A DNA stretch of 42,138 nucleotides from Lachnospiraceae bacterium (GTDB lineage: Bacteria; Bacillota_A; Clostridia; Lachnospirales; Lachnospiraceae): positions 1 through 42,138 of the forward strand of contig CAAFOY010000023.1 in the NCBI GenBank assembly GCA_900764695.1, in the 5' to 3' direction. Numbering within the stretch: the stretch's first letter is position 1; the number at the start of each line of letters is the position of its first letter. The notes beneath the pieces were generated by a model. The model was not told where the DNA came from. It was given only the letters and a program-made list of their open reading frames with translations, and ran no database searches. The position numbers and the translations under genes were made by a program. Positions 33,128 through 41,166 of this stretch are shown one piece after another.

Positions 33128-35482
33128 ATGAGCGAGTTAGTTATGAAAGAAAGAATTTCAGTATTAAAAGATAAGATGCTTTCAGAGAAGAGATATGCGT
33201 CAATTGAGCAGGCTAAAATAATTACTGACACATATAAGCAGCATGAAGATGAACCAAGAATCATGCAGAGAGCTTATTCTTTAAAGAATTGTTTAGAGAA
33301 AATCAATATCAGTGTTGAACCTGAAGAAATGATTGTAGGTAACAGAACAGCAGGAGTTCGTTACGGAGTAGTTTTCCCGGAAAGCGGAAGTACATGGGTA
33401 AACAAAGAATTTGAAACATTGCCTACACGTCCACAAGACAAATTTAATGTACATGAAGAAGACATCGCATATTTTAGAGAAGTTATTTATCCATATTGGC
33501 AGGGAAAGTCACTTGAAGATGTTTTGAGAGCAAGATATGGAAAAGAAATAGAAGAAATTGCTAAGATTGTAAAAATAAATCAAAAAGATCATGCACAGGG
33601 ACATATCAATCCTGACTGCAAGGGATGGCTTGAAAAAGGACCTGCTGGATTAAAGGCAGAAGCTGATGAACATTACAATAAAGAAACAGATGAAGAAAAG
33701 AAATTATTTTACAAGAGTGTAAGCACAGTTATGGAAGGTGTTATTAATTTCATAATGAGATATCACGATTTATGTCTTGAAAATGCAGAAAAATATCCTG
33801 AGTATGCTGACAATATGAAAAAGGTTGCAGAAAACTGCAAGAATATTGCAGAGAGACCGGCACAGAATTTCCATGAAGCAAATCAGGCAATCTGGTTTTT
33901 GTTTGTAATTCTTCAGATGGAATCAAATGCATCATCATTTTCACCGGGAAGAATGGACACATTTATGTATCCATATTTCAAAAAGGACATTGATAACGGC
34001 GTAATGACAGAGCAGGATGCATTGGAAATTACAGAATGTTTGTGGTTAAAATTTAATGAAATAGTATATATGAGAAATTCAAACAGTGCTAAGTTCTTTG
34101 CAGGTTTCCCAATTGGATTTAATATTGCAGTTGGTGGACAGGATGAGAATGGAGAACCATTTGAAAATGAACTTTCATATATTTACTTAAAAGCGCAGGA
34201 ACACATTGGTCTTCCACAGCCAAATCTTTCAGTAAGATTGTGTGAAAAGACTAGTGATAAATTATTAAAGGCAGCAATCAAAGTTGTATCACTTGGAAGT
34301 GGTATGCCACAGTTCTTTAATGACAAAGCAGTTGTTCCGGCAATGATTGAAGATTTAAAGGTTGAACCTAAAGATGCAAGAAATTACGCAATCGTAGGTT
34401 GTGTTGAACTTACAACACAGGGAGATAACCTTGGATGGTCAGATGCAGCAATGTTTAACTTAAATAAAGTTCTTGAAGTAACATTAACAGGTGGAGTTGA
34501 TTTACTCACAGGAAAACAGATTGCACCTGATAGAGGAAAACTTACAGAATATGAAACATTTGAAGATTTGGAAAATGCATTCAAGGCACATGTAGATTAC
34601 TATATGGACAAGATGATTCTTGCATGCGAACAGGTTGAAAAAGCTCATGTGGACTTACTTCCAACACCTTTCCTTTCAGCAGTAATTAACGATTGTATGG
34701 ATAAAGGAATGGATGTAACAAGAGGAGGAGCTCATTATAACCTTTCAGGAATTCAGATGATTCAGGTTGCTAACTTAGCTGACAGTTTGGCAGCGGTAAA
34801 ACAGTTAGTATTTGATGAAAAGAAAGTATCAAAAGAAAGATTACTTAAAGCACTTGAAACGAACTTTGAAGAAGATGAAATTTTAAGAACAATGTTACTT
34901 AACAAAGTTCCTAAATACGGAAATGATGTTGAGTGGGTAGATGAATTAGGTGCTAAATGGGCAGGATACTTTAGAGAAAGATTAAAAAATTACAAAAACT
35001 ACCGTGGTGGTTTATATCACACAGGTATGTATACAGTTTCAGCTCATGTACCAATGGGAGAAAATGTAGGCGCATCACCTGATGGAAGATATGCAGGAAC
35101 ACCGTTAGCAGATGGAGGAATGTCACCGGTATACGGACGTGATACAAACGGACCTACAGCAGTATTGAAATCAGTTTCAAGATTAGATAAGAGCTGGACA
35201 ACAAATGGCGGACTATTAAATATGAAATTCCTTCCTGAATTCTTTAAGACAGAGAATGGAATAGACAAATTTGCAAAAATGCTTCGTACATTTGTTGATT
35301 TGGAAATACCACATATTCAGTTTAATGTAGTTAGAAAAGAAGATTTACAGGCAGCTCAGAAAAATCCTGAAGCATACAGAGGATTAACAGTTCGTGTAGC
35401 AGGTTATACAGCATATTTTGTAGAATTGGCTGACGAACTTCAGAATGAAATAATTGCAAGAACAAGTTACAATGATATTTAA
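33128..35482 (+). CDS. Glycyl radical enzyme of the PFL2/dehydratase type
   Basis: A 784-residue oxygen-sensitive radical enzyme. The active-site Cys425 lies in IVGCVELTTQG, with Glu427 two residues on, as in glycyl radical dehydratases and C-O lyases. The glycyl radical site is Gly759 in RVAGYTAYF near the C-terminus. True pyruvate formate-lyase has adjacent Cys-Cys, which is absent. Start at 33128 follows GAAAGGAG; an in-frame TTG at 33113 overlaps that site. Downstream are its activase and an FSA-type aldolase, the same set as E. coli ybiW/pflD, whose enzymes were reported to open 1,5-anhydroglucitol or 1,5-anhydromannitol 6-phosphate to 1-deoxyfructose 6-phosphate. That reaction is the best guess. 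Glycerol/propanediol dehydratase is the main alternative; length does not separate them. Confidence 0.9.
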   Translation: MSELVMKERISVLKDKMLSEKRYASIEQAKIITDTYKQHEDEPRIMQRAYSLKNCLEKINISVEPEEMIVGNRTAGVRYGVVFPESGSTWVNKEFETLPTRPQDKFNVHEEDIAYFREVIYPYWQGKSLEDVLRARYGKEIEEIAKIVKINQKDHAQGHINPDCKGWLEKGPAGLKAEADEHYNKETDEEKKLFYKSVSTVMEGVINFIMRYHDLCLENAEKYPEYADNMKKVAENCKNIAERPAQNFHEANQAIWFLFVILQMESNASSFSPGRMDTFMYPYFKKDIDNGVMTEQDALEITECLWLKFNEIVYMRNSNSAKFFAGFPIGFNIAVGGQDENGEPFENELSYIYLKAQEHIGLPQPNLSVRLCEKTSDKLLKAAIKVVSLGSGMPQFFNDKAVVPAMIEDLKVEPKDARNYAIVGCVELTTQGDNLGWSDAAMFNLNKVLEVTLTGGVDLLTGKQIAPDRGKLTEYETFEDLENAFKAHVDYYMDKMILACEQVEKAHVDLLPTPFLSAVINDCMDKGMDVTRGGAHYNLSGIQMIQVANLADSLAAVKQLVFDEKKVSKERLLKALETNFEEDEILRTMLLNKVPKYGNDVEWVDELGAKWAGYFRERLKNYKNYRGGLYHTGMYTVSAHVPMGENVGASPDGRYAGTPLADGGMSPVYGRDTNGPTAVLKSVSRLDKSWTTNGGLLNMKFLPEFFKTENGIDKFAKMLRTFVDLEIPHIQFNVVRKEDLQAAQKNPEAYRGLTVRVAGYTAYFVELADELQNEIIARTSYNDI

Positions 35483-35631
35483 AATAGATGTTTAAAAATA
35501 AACAATAAAAAGGTAAAATATAAATATCAGGAAAACGTAAAGCAGACAGGTTAGACCGCCTGTTAGAATATAATTTGATATCCTAAAAATTCATCATGTA
35601 TTCTTAGGACAAATGAAAAAAGGTGGAATCT

Positions 35632-36543
35632 ATGAAAGGATATGTATTTGATTTTAAAAGATTCTCGACACACGATGGAAAAGGAATTCGAACAACCATA
35701 TTTTTAAAAGGATGTACTTTAAAATGCGTATGGTGTCAGAATCCTGAGGGAATTTCAATAAAGCAGAGACCTTTGTATTTCCCTAATAAATGTATTCATT
35801 GCAACACATGTGTACACACAGCAAAGAATGGTGGTGTATACGAACATGACGGAAATATTAAATTGGATATTTCTAAAGATGAAAATTGGGAAGAAATCAT
35901 AGATGCATGCCCGGCAGTTGCATTAACAATGGACTCGAGAGAGATGACAGTTGAAGAGGTAATTGAGGAAGCAAGTAAAGATGAACCTTTTTTCAAATAC
36001 GGAGGTGGAGTTACGCTGTCAGGCGGAGAACCATTATTCCAACATGAATTTGCAATAGGAATACTTAAAGGGTTAAAGGAAAAGAAAATTGCAACATCAA
36101 TTGAGACAGCGTTAAATGTAAAGTCGGAAGTTGTAAGAGAAGCAATAAAGTATTTAGACCATGTATTTGCAGATTGCAAAATTATTGACGAAGAACAACA
36201 TAAAAAATATACAGGAGTAAGCAATGAATTAATTAAGAAAAATCTTGAAATTCTGCTTACCTCTGATTTAAGAGATGAAGTAGTTATCAGAACTCCATTA
36301 ATTCCGGGAATTACCACTAATGAAGAAAATATTGCCCAAATTGCAAAGTTTATTAGTGGTATTTATCCGGATGTGCATTATGAATTGCTGAATTATAATC
36401 CATTAGCGGAAGCAAAATATGACATGGTAGACATGAAGTTTTGCTATGAAGATAATCCACCAATGTATAAAGACAGCGAAATGAGAGCATTTGGAAAGAT
36501 AGCGACTGATAATGGAATCAAAAATCTGATTCTGGAGATTTAA
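35632..36543 (+). CDS. Glycyl radical enzyme activase (radical SAM)
   Basis: A 303-residue radical SAM enzyme that makes the glycyl radical on the enzyme encoded just upstream. The cluster-binding motif is Cys28-Cys32-Cys35 in GCTLKCVWCQNPEG. An inserted ferredoxin-like segment has Cys54, Cys57, Cys60 and Cys93 (KCIHCNTC and DACPAVAL), enough for one additional 4Fe-4S cluster. SGGEP follows at about residue 130. I use the ATG at 35632, preceded by AAAGGTGG; a GTG at 35623 lies within or next to that site. The gap after the glycyl radical enzyme is 149 bp with no clear terminator, so the genes are likely co-transcribed. Confidence 0.93.
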   Translation: MKGYVFDFKRFSTHDGKGIRTTIFLKGCTLKCVWCQNPEGISIKQRPLYFPNKCIHCNTCVHTAKNGGVYEHDGNIKLDISKDENWEEIIDACPAVALTMDSREMTVEEVIEEASKDEPFFKYGGGVTLSGGEPLFQHEFAIGILKGLKEKKIATSIETALNVKSEVVREAIKYLDHVFADCKIIDEEQHKKYTGVSNELIKKNLEILLTSDLRDEVVIRTPLIPGITTNEENIAQIAKFISGIYPDVHYELLNYNPLAEAKYDMVDMKFCYEDNPPMYKDSEMRAFGKIATDNGIKNLILEI

Positions 36544-36622
36544 ATAAAACTAAGGCAACTATGATATTTGCGAAAGCAAATACCCTAAATTATACAATCC
36601 AATATTCTAGGAGGAAATTAAG

Positions 36623-37300
36623 ATGAAATTTATTATTGACGATGCAGACATTGAAAAAGTAAGAGAGATTTGGGATTTATATCCATGTGATGGTGTAACA
36701 ACAAACCCATCAATTTTAGCTAAGAGTGGAAGAAATCCATACGAAGTATTAACTGAACTTAGAGAAATCGTTGGAAAAGACGGTGAACTTCATGTTCAGG
36801 TTGTTTCTAAGGATGCTGAAGGCATGGTTAAGGAAGCAGCTGTAATAAGAGAAAGACTTGGAGAAAATACATTTGTTAAGATTCCTACAACTCCACAGGG
36901 ACTTAAGGCAATGAAGATATTAAGCGCTCAGGGTGTAAATATTACAGCAACAGCAATTTACACACCAATGCAGGGATTTTTAGCTGCAAAGGCAGGAGCA
37001 AAATACGCTGCACCTTATGTAAACAGAATTGATAACATGGGATATGATGGAATTAAGACAGCTATGGATATCCATGATATTTTTGAAAACAATGGTTTAA
37101 ACACAGAAGTATTAGCAGCAAGCTTTAAGAATTCACAGCAGGTTCTTGAACTTACAAAATACGGAATCGGTGCTGCAACAGTTGGAACAGCAGTTATTGA
37201 AGGATTAATTAAGAATGCAGCAATTACATCAGCAATTGACGCATTCGTAGATGACTTTGCCGGATTAGTTGGCGAAGGAAAAACAATGATGGATTGCTAG
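36623..37300 (+). CDS. Fructose-6-phosphate aldolase-type enzyme (FSA/TalC family)
   Basis: A 225-residue class I aldolase of the small transaldolase family. Catalytic Lys86 lies in TFVKIPTTPQGL. Residues that separate FSA from true transaldolase are present: Gln59 in HVQVV (Glu in transaldolase B) and Tyr132 in APYVNRID (Phe in transaldolase B). Asp6 and the GVTTNPSI stretch are also conserved. In E. coli the FSA enzymes cleave fructose 6-phosphate poorly and have been reported to split 1-deoxyfructose 6-phosphate to glyceraldehyde 3-phosphate and hydroxyacetone. It follows the activase by 79 bp with AGGAGG at the start. Linkage to the glycyl radical enzyme makes the deoxyfructose role likely. 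Confidence 0.9.
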   Translation: MKFIIDDADIEKVREIWDLYPCDGVTTNPSILAKSGRNPYEVLTELREIVGKDGELHVQVVSKDAEGMVKEAAVIRERLGENTFVKIPTTPQGLKAMKILSAQGVNITATAIYTPMQGFLAAKAGAKYAAPYVNRIDNMGYDGIKTAMDIHDIFENNGLNTEVLAASFKNSQQVLELTKYGIGAATVGTAVIEGLIKNAAITSAIDAFVDDFAGLVGEGKTMMDC

Positions 37301-37328
37301 AATTTCATAATAATATACATCACTATTA

Positions 37329-37368
37329 GGAGGCATATATGCGAAAGCATATGTGCCTCCGCTTTTTT
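37329..37368 (+). terminator. Terminator after the aldolase gene
   Basis: GGAGGCATATATGC pairs with GCATATGTGCCTCC around a GAAA tetraloop, with one mismatch, then GC and six T. It closes the glycyl radical enzyme operon. Confidence 0.9.
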
Positions 37369-37387
37369 ATTTGGATTTATTAAAATC

Positions 37388-37530
37388 ATGCGGATGGGGA
37401 TGCTATATTAGGCTTTTTTAGAATAAATGGCAGTATGTTATATTAGGCTATTTATAGTTATGCGAATGGGTATATTATATTTAGTTATTTAGAATTATGC
37501 GAATACGGATATTTTAGAAATATGAATTAT
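37388..37530 (+). repeat. Degenerate ~37-bp tandem repeats
   Basis: Four imperfect units begin near 37388, 37427, 37460 and 37497. Each starts with ATGCGRAT or a variant (ATGGCAGT), followed by TATATTAGGCT- or TATATTTAG-like sequence and TTTTTAGAAT. They encode nothing and lie between the terminator and the next promoter. Confidence 0.5.
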
Positions 37531-37749
37531 AATCCGTAATATAGAAATTACAAGAAAAAAAGCTCTAAATATTATAAAAATTTTCATTAAAATGTGTTCG
37601 GTTTTGTGTTCTAATATCGTTTATAATATAGGGGAGAAATTTTACTAGTGAAAAAACAAATAAATATAATTGTTTTTTCAAAGTAATGATAGATTGGTGT
37701 TGGTTAATAATGGTAAAATAAATTGATGCGTAATAAAATAGAAAAGATG

Positions 37750-37778
37750 TTGACACATACTTTATAAAACAATATAAT
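37750..37778 (+). promoter_or_regulatory. Perfect consensus promoter of the surface-protein operon
   Basis: TTGACA (37750-37755), a 17-bp spacer and TATAAT (37773-37778) match the sigma-A consensus exactly. It lies about 450 bp before the first LRR gene. The 924-bp gap from 37301 to 38224 otherwise holds the terminator, tandem repeats and a long AT-rich leader without a convincing gene. Confidence 0.75.
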
Positions 37779-37875
37779 GATTATATAACTAGTGTATATA
37801 CAATAAAGATACTTTGCGGCTAGTTTTATATGGGGGATTAGACATATCTAACACAATTCTTAACAAAAATCCTAA

Positions 37876-37921
37876 TAAAACTATAAAAGATTTATATGAT
37901 ATTTTTAAGTAACTAAATAAT
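37876..37921 (+). repeat. 46-bp direct repeat, copy 1
   Basis: Begins TAAAACTATAAAAG and ends AACTAAATAAT. It matches 41088-41133 at 45 of 46 positions. It lies in the long leader upstream of the LRR pair; the other copy lies after the pair. Confidence 0.85.
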
Positions 37922-38224
37922 TTTATTAATTCCAACTATAAATAAGATAACAGAAAAAATTAACAGTAAATTGGTGTAGTATATATGCTAAATAGACGAT
38001 GACAAATAATAAGAAGTAAATTTGATGGATATTAAATGTGTATTGTTGGATTTTACAGAAAGAGTAGCTGGAGGTGATGTAATAGTATAAATAATAATCA
38101 GAAGTAGAATAAATACTTATAATAATTGGAATTAATAATAGTTAAAAAATGCAATATTATATACGACAAATACGTTTGTTAAAGTAAGAACATTAAAATA
38201 AATGCATTAGCAGGAGGTAGTTCT

Positions 38225-39613
38225 ATGAGTAAAAGAATATATAAATTTATTACAATCATGTTGGTGGCAGTTATGGTGTTATCCTGTTGGAGCGAGTGTG
38301 GAATAACAACAAACGTATACGCAGCGAAACATGCTACTGCTACAAAAAATACGAAGCAGAATGTTAAGTGGAAACTTAAAAAAGGTGTACTTACAATATA
38401 TGGGAAGGGAAAAATGCCAAATAATATGACCTTTGAGTATGAAAAATATAAAGGAAAAATAAAGAAGGTTATTATTAAAGAGGGAGTAGAGTCTGTTTGT
38501 GATAATGCATTTTATTTTATAAAAAGCATAAAAGAAGTGCAATTTCCGAAGTCGTTAAAACAAATAGGGGAAAATGCATTTGAGTTTACAAATTTAAAAA
38601 AGGTTGACTTAAAGTCAAAAGTTAAAATCAAAGAAAACGGATTAGAACTTTATCATGCAAAATACATAAACATACCTATTAAAGGTGGAAAAATATCATT
38701 AAAAAATGGTGTGATGAACATAACCGGTAAAGGTGAAATACCTGTTAGAGTGGGTAATGCATATGTAAAAGAAATAAATATCGGAAAAGGAATAACAACC
38801 TTGCCAATGTGGGCATTTTCCGGAAGTGCTAATTTGAAAAAATTAAAGATTTCAAATACAGTTGAAGAAATAAATGCAAATGCATTTTCAAAAACAGGAT
38901 TGAAGGAAATTAATATACCATCTGGTGTAAAAAGAATCGGACCAAATATATTTAGCGAATGCAGTAAATTAACAAAAGTAACAATGCCGGGTGAATTTGA
39001 GTTTATAGCCAGGGATGGTGAAGAATCAACTCCAATGAGAAATGTAATTGATAAGAGAGATACAAATGTGGATGTCGTAAAATTTAATTCACCCTTGAAT
39101 GTAGATGTTATATCAGGTATTGACACAAATAATTTTGTTGTGGCAAAAAATGACCCGAATTATAAAGTGATAAATGGAGTAATATATTCAAAAGACGGAA
39201 GAAATTTAGTAAGAGTGCCATCAAAGAGAACAGAACTAAAAGTTGAAGATGGATGTGAATATGTAGCATCATCAGCGTTTCTTTATGGATTGTATGAAAG
39301 CGATGGCGATGAGTGGTTTTTAAGATGTAGTAATTTGACAAAAATAGAACTTGCAAATTCAGTTAAGCAGATTTGTCTTGAAACAGATAATTATTATGAT
39401 AGGACAGAAAAAAAGCAGTGTAACAAAATGGGAGATTATCTGGAAACAATAGAAACTTTAAGTATGAGAGATTTTAATTTGCAGGAAATAACTTATAAAG
39501 GAAGAACGGTAAAACCACAAACGTTTATTAAACAGATTTTTGGTAAAACAAGAAATAATGGTGTGCTTGATTTGACTGATGAATTAAACAACACTATTAA
39601 GTCAAATCAGTAA
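38225..39613 (+). CDS. BspA-type leucine-rich-repeat surface protein (paralogue 1)
   Basis: A 462-residue secreted protein. Residues 1-34 are a signal peptide with a probable cleavage after VYA. A WKLKKGVLTIYGKGKMP strand-like region comes first, then LRR_5 (BspA/TpLRR) repeats with the pattern hydrophobic-x-x-I/L-P-x-x-V-x-x-I-x-x-x-A/I-F, clearest at about residues 185-260 (VEEINANAFSKTGLKEINIP). There is no LPxTG or transmembrane anchor. Such proteins bind host or bacterial surfaces in several gut organisms; the target here is unknown. AGGAGGT precedes the ATG. A second copy follows 44 bp downstream. Confidence 0.85.
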   Translation: MSKRIYKFITIMLVAVMVLSCWSECGITTNVYAAKHATATKNTKQNVKWKLKKGVLTIYGKGKMPNNMTFEYEKYKGKIKKVIIKEGVESVCDNAFYFIKSIKEVQFPKSLKQIGENAFEFTNLKKVDLKSKVKIKENGLELYHAKYINIPIKGGKISLKNGVMNITGKGEIPVRVGNAYVKEINIGKGITTLPMWAFSGSANLKKLKISNTVEEINANAFSKTGLKEINIPSGVKRIGPNIFSECSKLTKVTMPGEFEFIARDGEESTPMRNVIDKRDTNVDVVKFNSPLNVDVISGIDTNNFVVAKNDPNYKVINGVIYSKDGRNLVRVPSKRTELKVEDGCEYVASSAFLYGLYESDGDEWFLRCSNLTKIELANSVKQICLETDNYYDRTEKKQCNKMGDYLETIETLSMRDFNLQEITYKGRTVKPQTFIKQIFGKTRNNGVLDLTDELNNTIKSNQ

Positions 39614-39657
39614 AAAGTTGTTAATTATGAAATTACAATCTTGTGGGAGGTAATTCT

Positions 39658-41064
39658 ATGAGCAAAAGAATATCGAAATTTATCACAATAATGTTAGTGG
39701 CAGCTATGATGCTATCATGTTTTAGTACCTATAATGCATCAACAAATGTATATGCTGCAAAACGAACTACTGCTACAAAAAATATTAAGCAAAATAATAA
39801 AAAGAATAAAGTTAAATGGAAACTTAAAAAAGGTGTTCTCACTATATATGGTAAGGGAAAAATGCCGGAAAGTATGACATTTGATGCCGGAAAATATAGT
39901 GGAAAGATAAAGAAAGTAATTATCAAAGAAGGTGTAAAATCTGTCTGTGATGATGCATTTAGATTTGTTAAAGGAATCAAAAAAATAGAATTTCCAAAGA
40001 CATTAAATAAAATCGGATGCCATGCATTTAATGAATCTGAAGTTAAAAATGTTAAATTTAAATCAGTTGTAGAGTTAGAAGAAGATGCAATTAATTTTAC
40101 AAAAACAAAATACATAAATATGCCAATTAAAGGCGGAAAGATTACATTAAAAAATGGAGTAATGAATATAAAGGGACAGGGAAAAATTCCTAATTTTTCA
40201 GAAATTGATAGTTTAAGCAAAGTAAATATTGAAGAAGGAATTGAACAGATTCCACAAGCGGCATTCAGTGGAAGCGAAAATTTAAAAGAAATAAATATTC
40301 CAGGTACGGTTAAAGAAATAGGGAAATATGCATTTGCAGCAACCGGAATAGAAAAAATAGTAATTCCGGCAAGTGTAGAAAAGATTGCGGCAAATATAGT
40401 AAGGGGATGTGTAAATCTTACTGAAGTTACTATGCCGGGAAACTTTGAATGCTTAGGAAGTGATGTTGCAAAATATTATACGAATAGAGAGTTAACAAGA
40501 ATTGAGCATAATAGAAAAATCGAAACAGTAAAATTTAATACTCCATTAAATATAGATGTAATAACTTCAATTCCGACAAACAATTTCGAAGTAATGGAAA
40601 ATGACCCTAATTACAAATCAATAAATGGTGTAATTTATTCAAAAGATGGAAAGAAGCTTATAAGAATTCCATCAAGACGAAAAGAAGTTAAAGTTGAGCA
40701 GGGATGTGAAACAGTAGAGTCATCAGCATTTCTTTATGGAATGTATGAAGTGGGAACAAAAGTGTGGAATATTAATTGTAGTGAGTTGCAAAAGATAGAA
40801 CTTTCATCAACAGTAAAAAACATCGAATTTGTACATGATGAATTTTATGATAAGTTGGAAAAGAAAAACTACTATAGCGATAAAGAAGAATTGGATTATG
40901 AGAAATATATGCTTGGTATGGATTTGAGAAATTTCAAAATATGTGAAGTATCATACAATGGAAAAACAATTAATCCACAGAATTATATTAAAGAACTAAC
41001 AAAAGAACAAAACAACAATGGGCTTGGAGAAATGGTTAATGAAATTAATATGATGATAAAATAA
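39658..41064 (+). CDS. BspA-type leucine-rich-repeat surface protein (paralogue 2)
   Basis: A 468-residue secreted paralogue of the preceding gene, alike over its whole length. The signal peptides are nearly identical (MSKRI-KFITIMLVA), as are WKLKKGVLTIYGKGKMP and the NDPNYK-INGVIYSKDG segment. LRR_5 repeats are clear at about residues 185-270 (VKEIGKYAFAATGIEKIVIP). Differences concentrate in the repeat faces and C-terminal region, as expected after duplication and divergence of a binding surface. I use the ATG at 39658 after GGGAGGT; the in-frame GTG at 39643 overlaps that site. No wall-sorting motif is present. Confidence 0.85.
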   Translation: MSKRISKFITIMLVAAMMLSCFSTYNASTNVYAAKRTTATKNIKQNNKKNKVKWKLKKGVLTIYGKGKMPESMTFDAGKYSGKIKKVIIKEGVKSVCDDAFRFVKGIKKIEFPKTLNKIGCHAFNESEVKNVKFKSVVELEEDAINFTKTKYINMPIKGGKITLKNGVMNIKGQGKIPNFSEIDSLSKVNIEEGIEQIPQAAFSGSENLKEINIPGTVKEIGKYAFAATGIEKIVIPASVEKIAANIVRGCVNLTEVTMPGNFECLGSDVAKYYTNRELTRIEHNRKIETVKFNTPLNIDVITSIPTNNFEVMENDPNYKSINGVIYSKDGKKLIRIPSRRKEVKVEQGCETVESSAFLYGMYEVGTKVWNINCSELQKIELSSTVKNIEFVHDEFYDKLEKKNYYSDKEELDYEKYMLGMDLRNFKICEVSYNGKTINPQNYIKELTKEQNNNGLGEMVNEINMMIK

Positions 41065-41087
41065 AATATAGCATAACCAGGAATAAG

Positions 41088-41133
41088 TAAAACTATAAAA
41101 GATTTATATGATATTTTTGAGTAACTAAATAAT
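41088..41133 (+). repeat. 46-bp direct repeat, copy 2
   Basis: Differs from 37876-37921 at one position (G for A). It lies 33 bp before the start of the next secreted-protein gene. Confidence 0.85.
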
Positions 41134-41166
41134 GTGAAATAATAATAGAGAGAGGAGACAATAATT

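Noticed and set aside
33128..35482. Glycyl radical enzyme as ordinary pyruvate formate-lyase
   Set aside because: The active site has a single Cys in GCVE rather than adjacent cysteines, and an aldolase of FSA type is linked.
35796..36317. 173-residue open frame on the - strand in the activase gene
   Set aside because: It overlaps the conserved radical-SAM gene and has no ribosome binding site or motif.
38025..38090. 21-codon ORF (begins ATG GAT ATT AAA TGT) in the long leader
   Set aside because: Very short, weak SD and no similarity I can recognise. It may be chance in AT-rich DNA.
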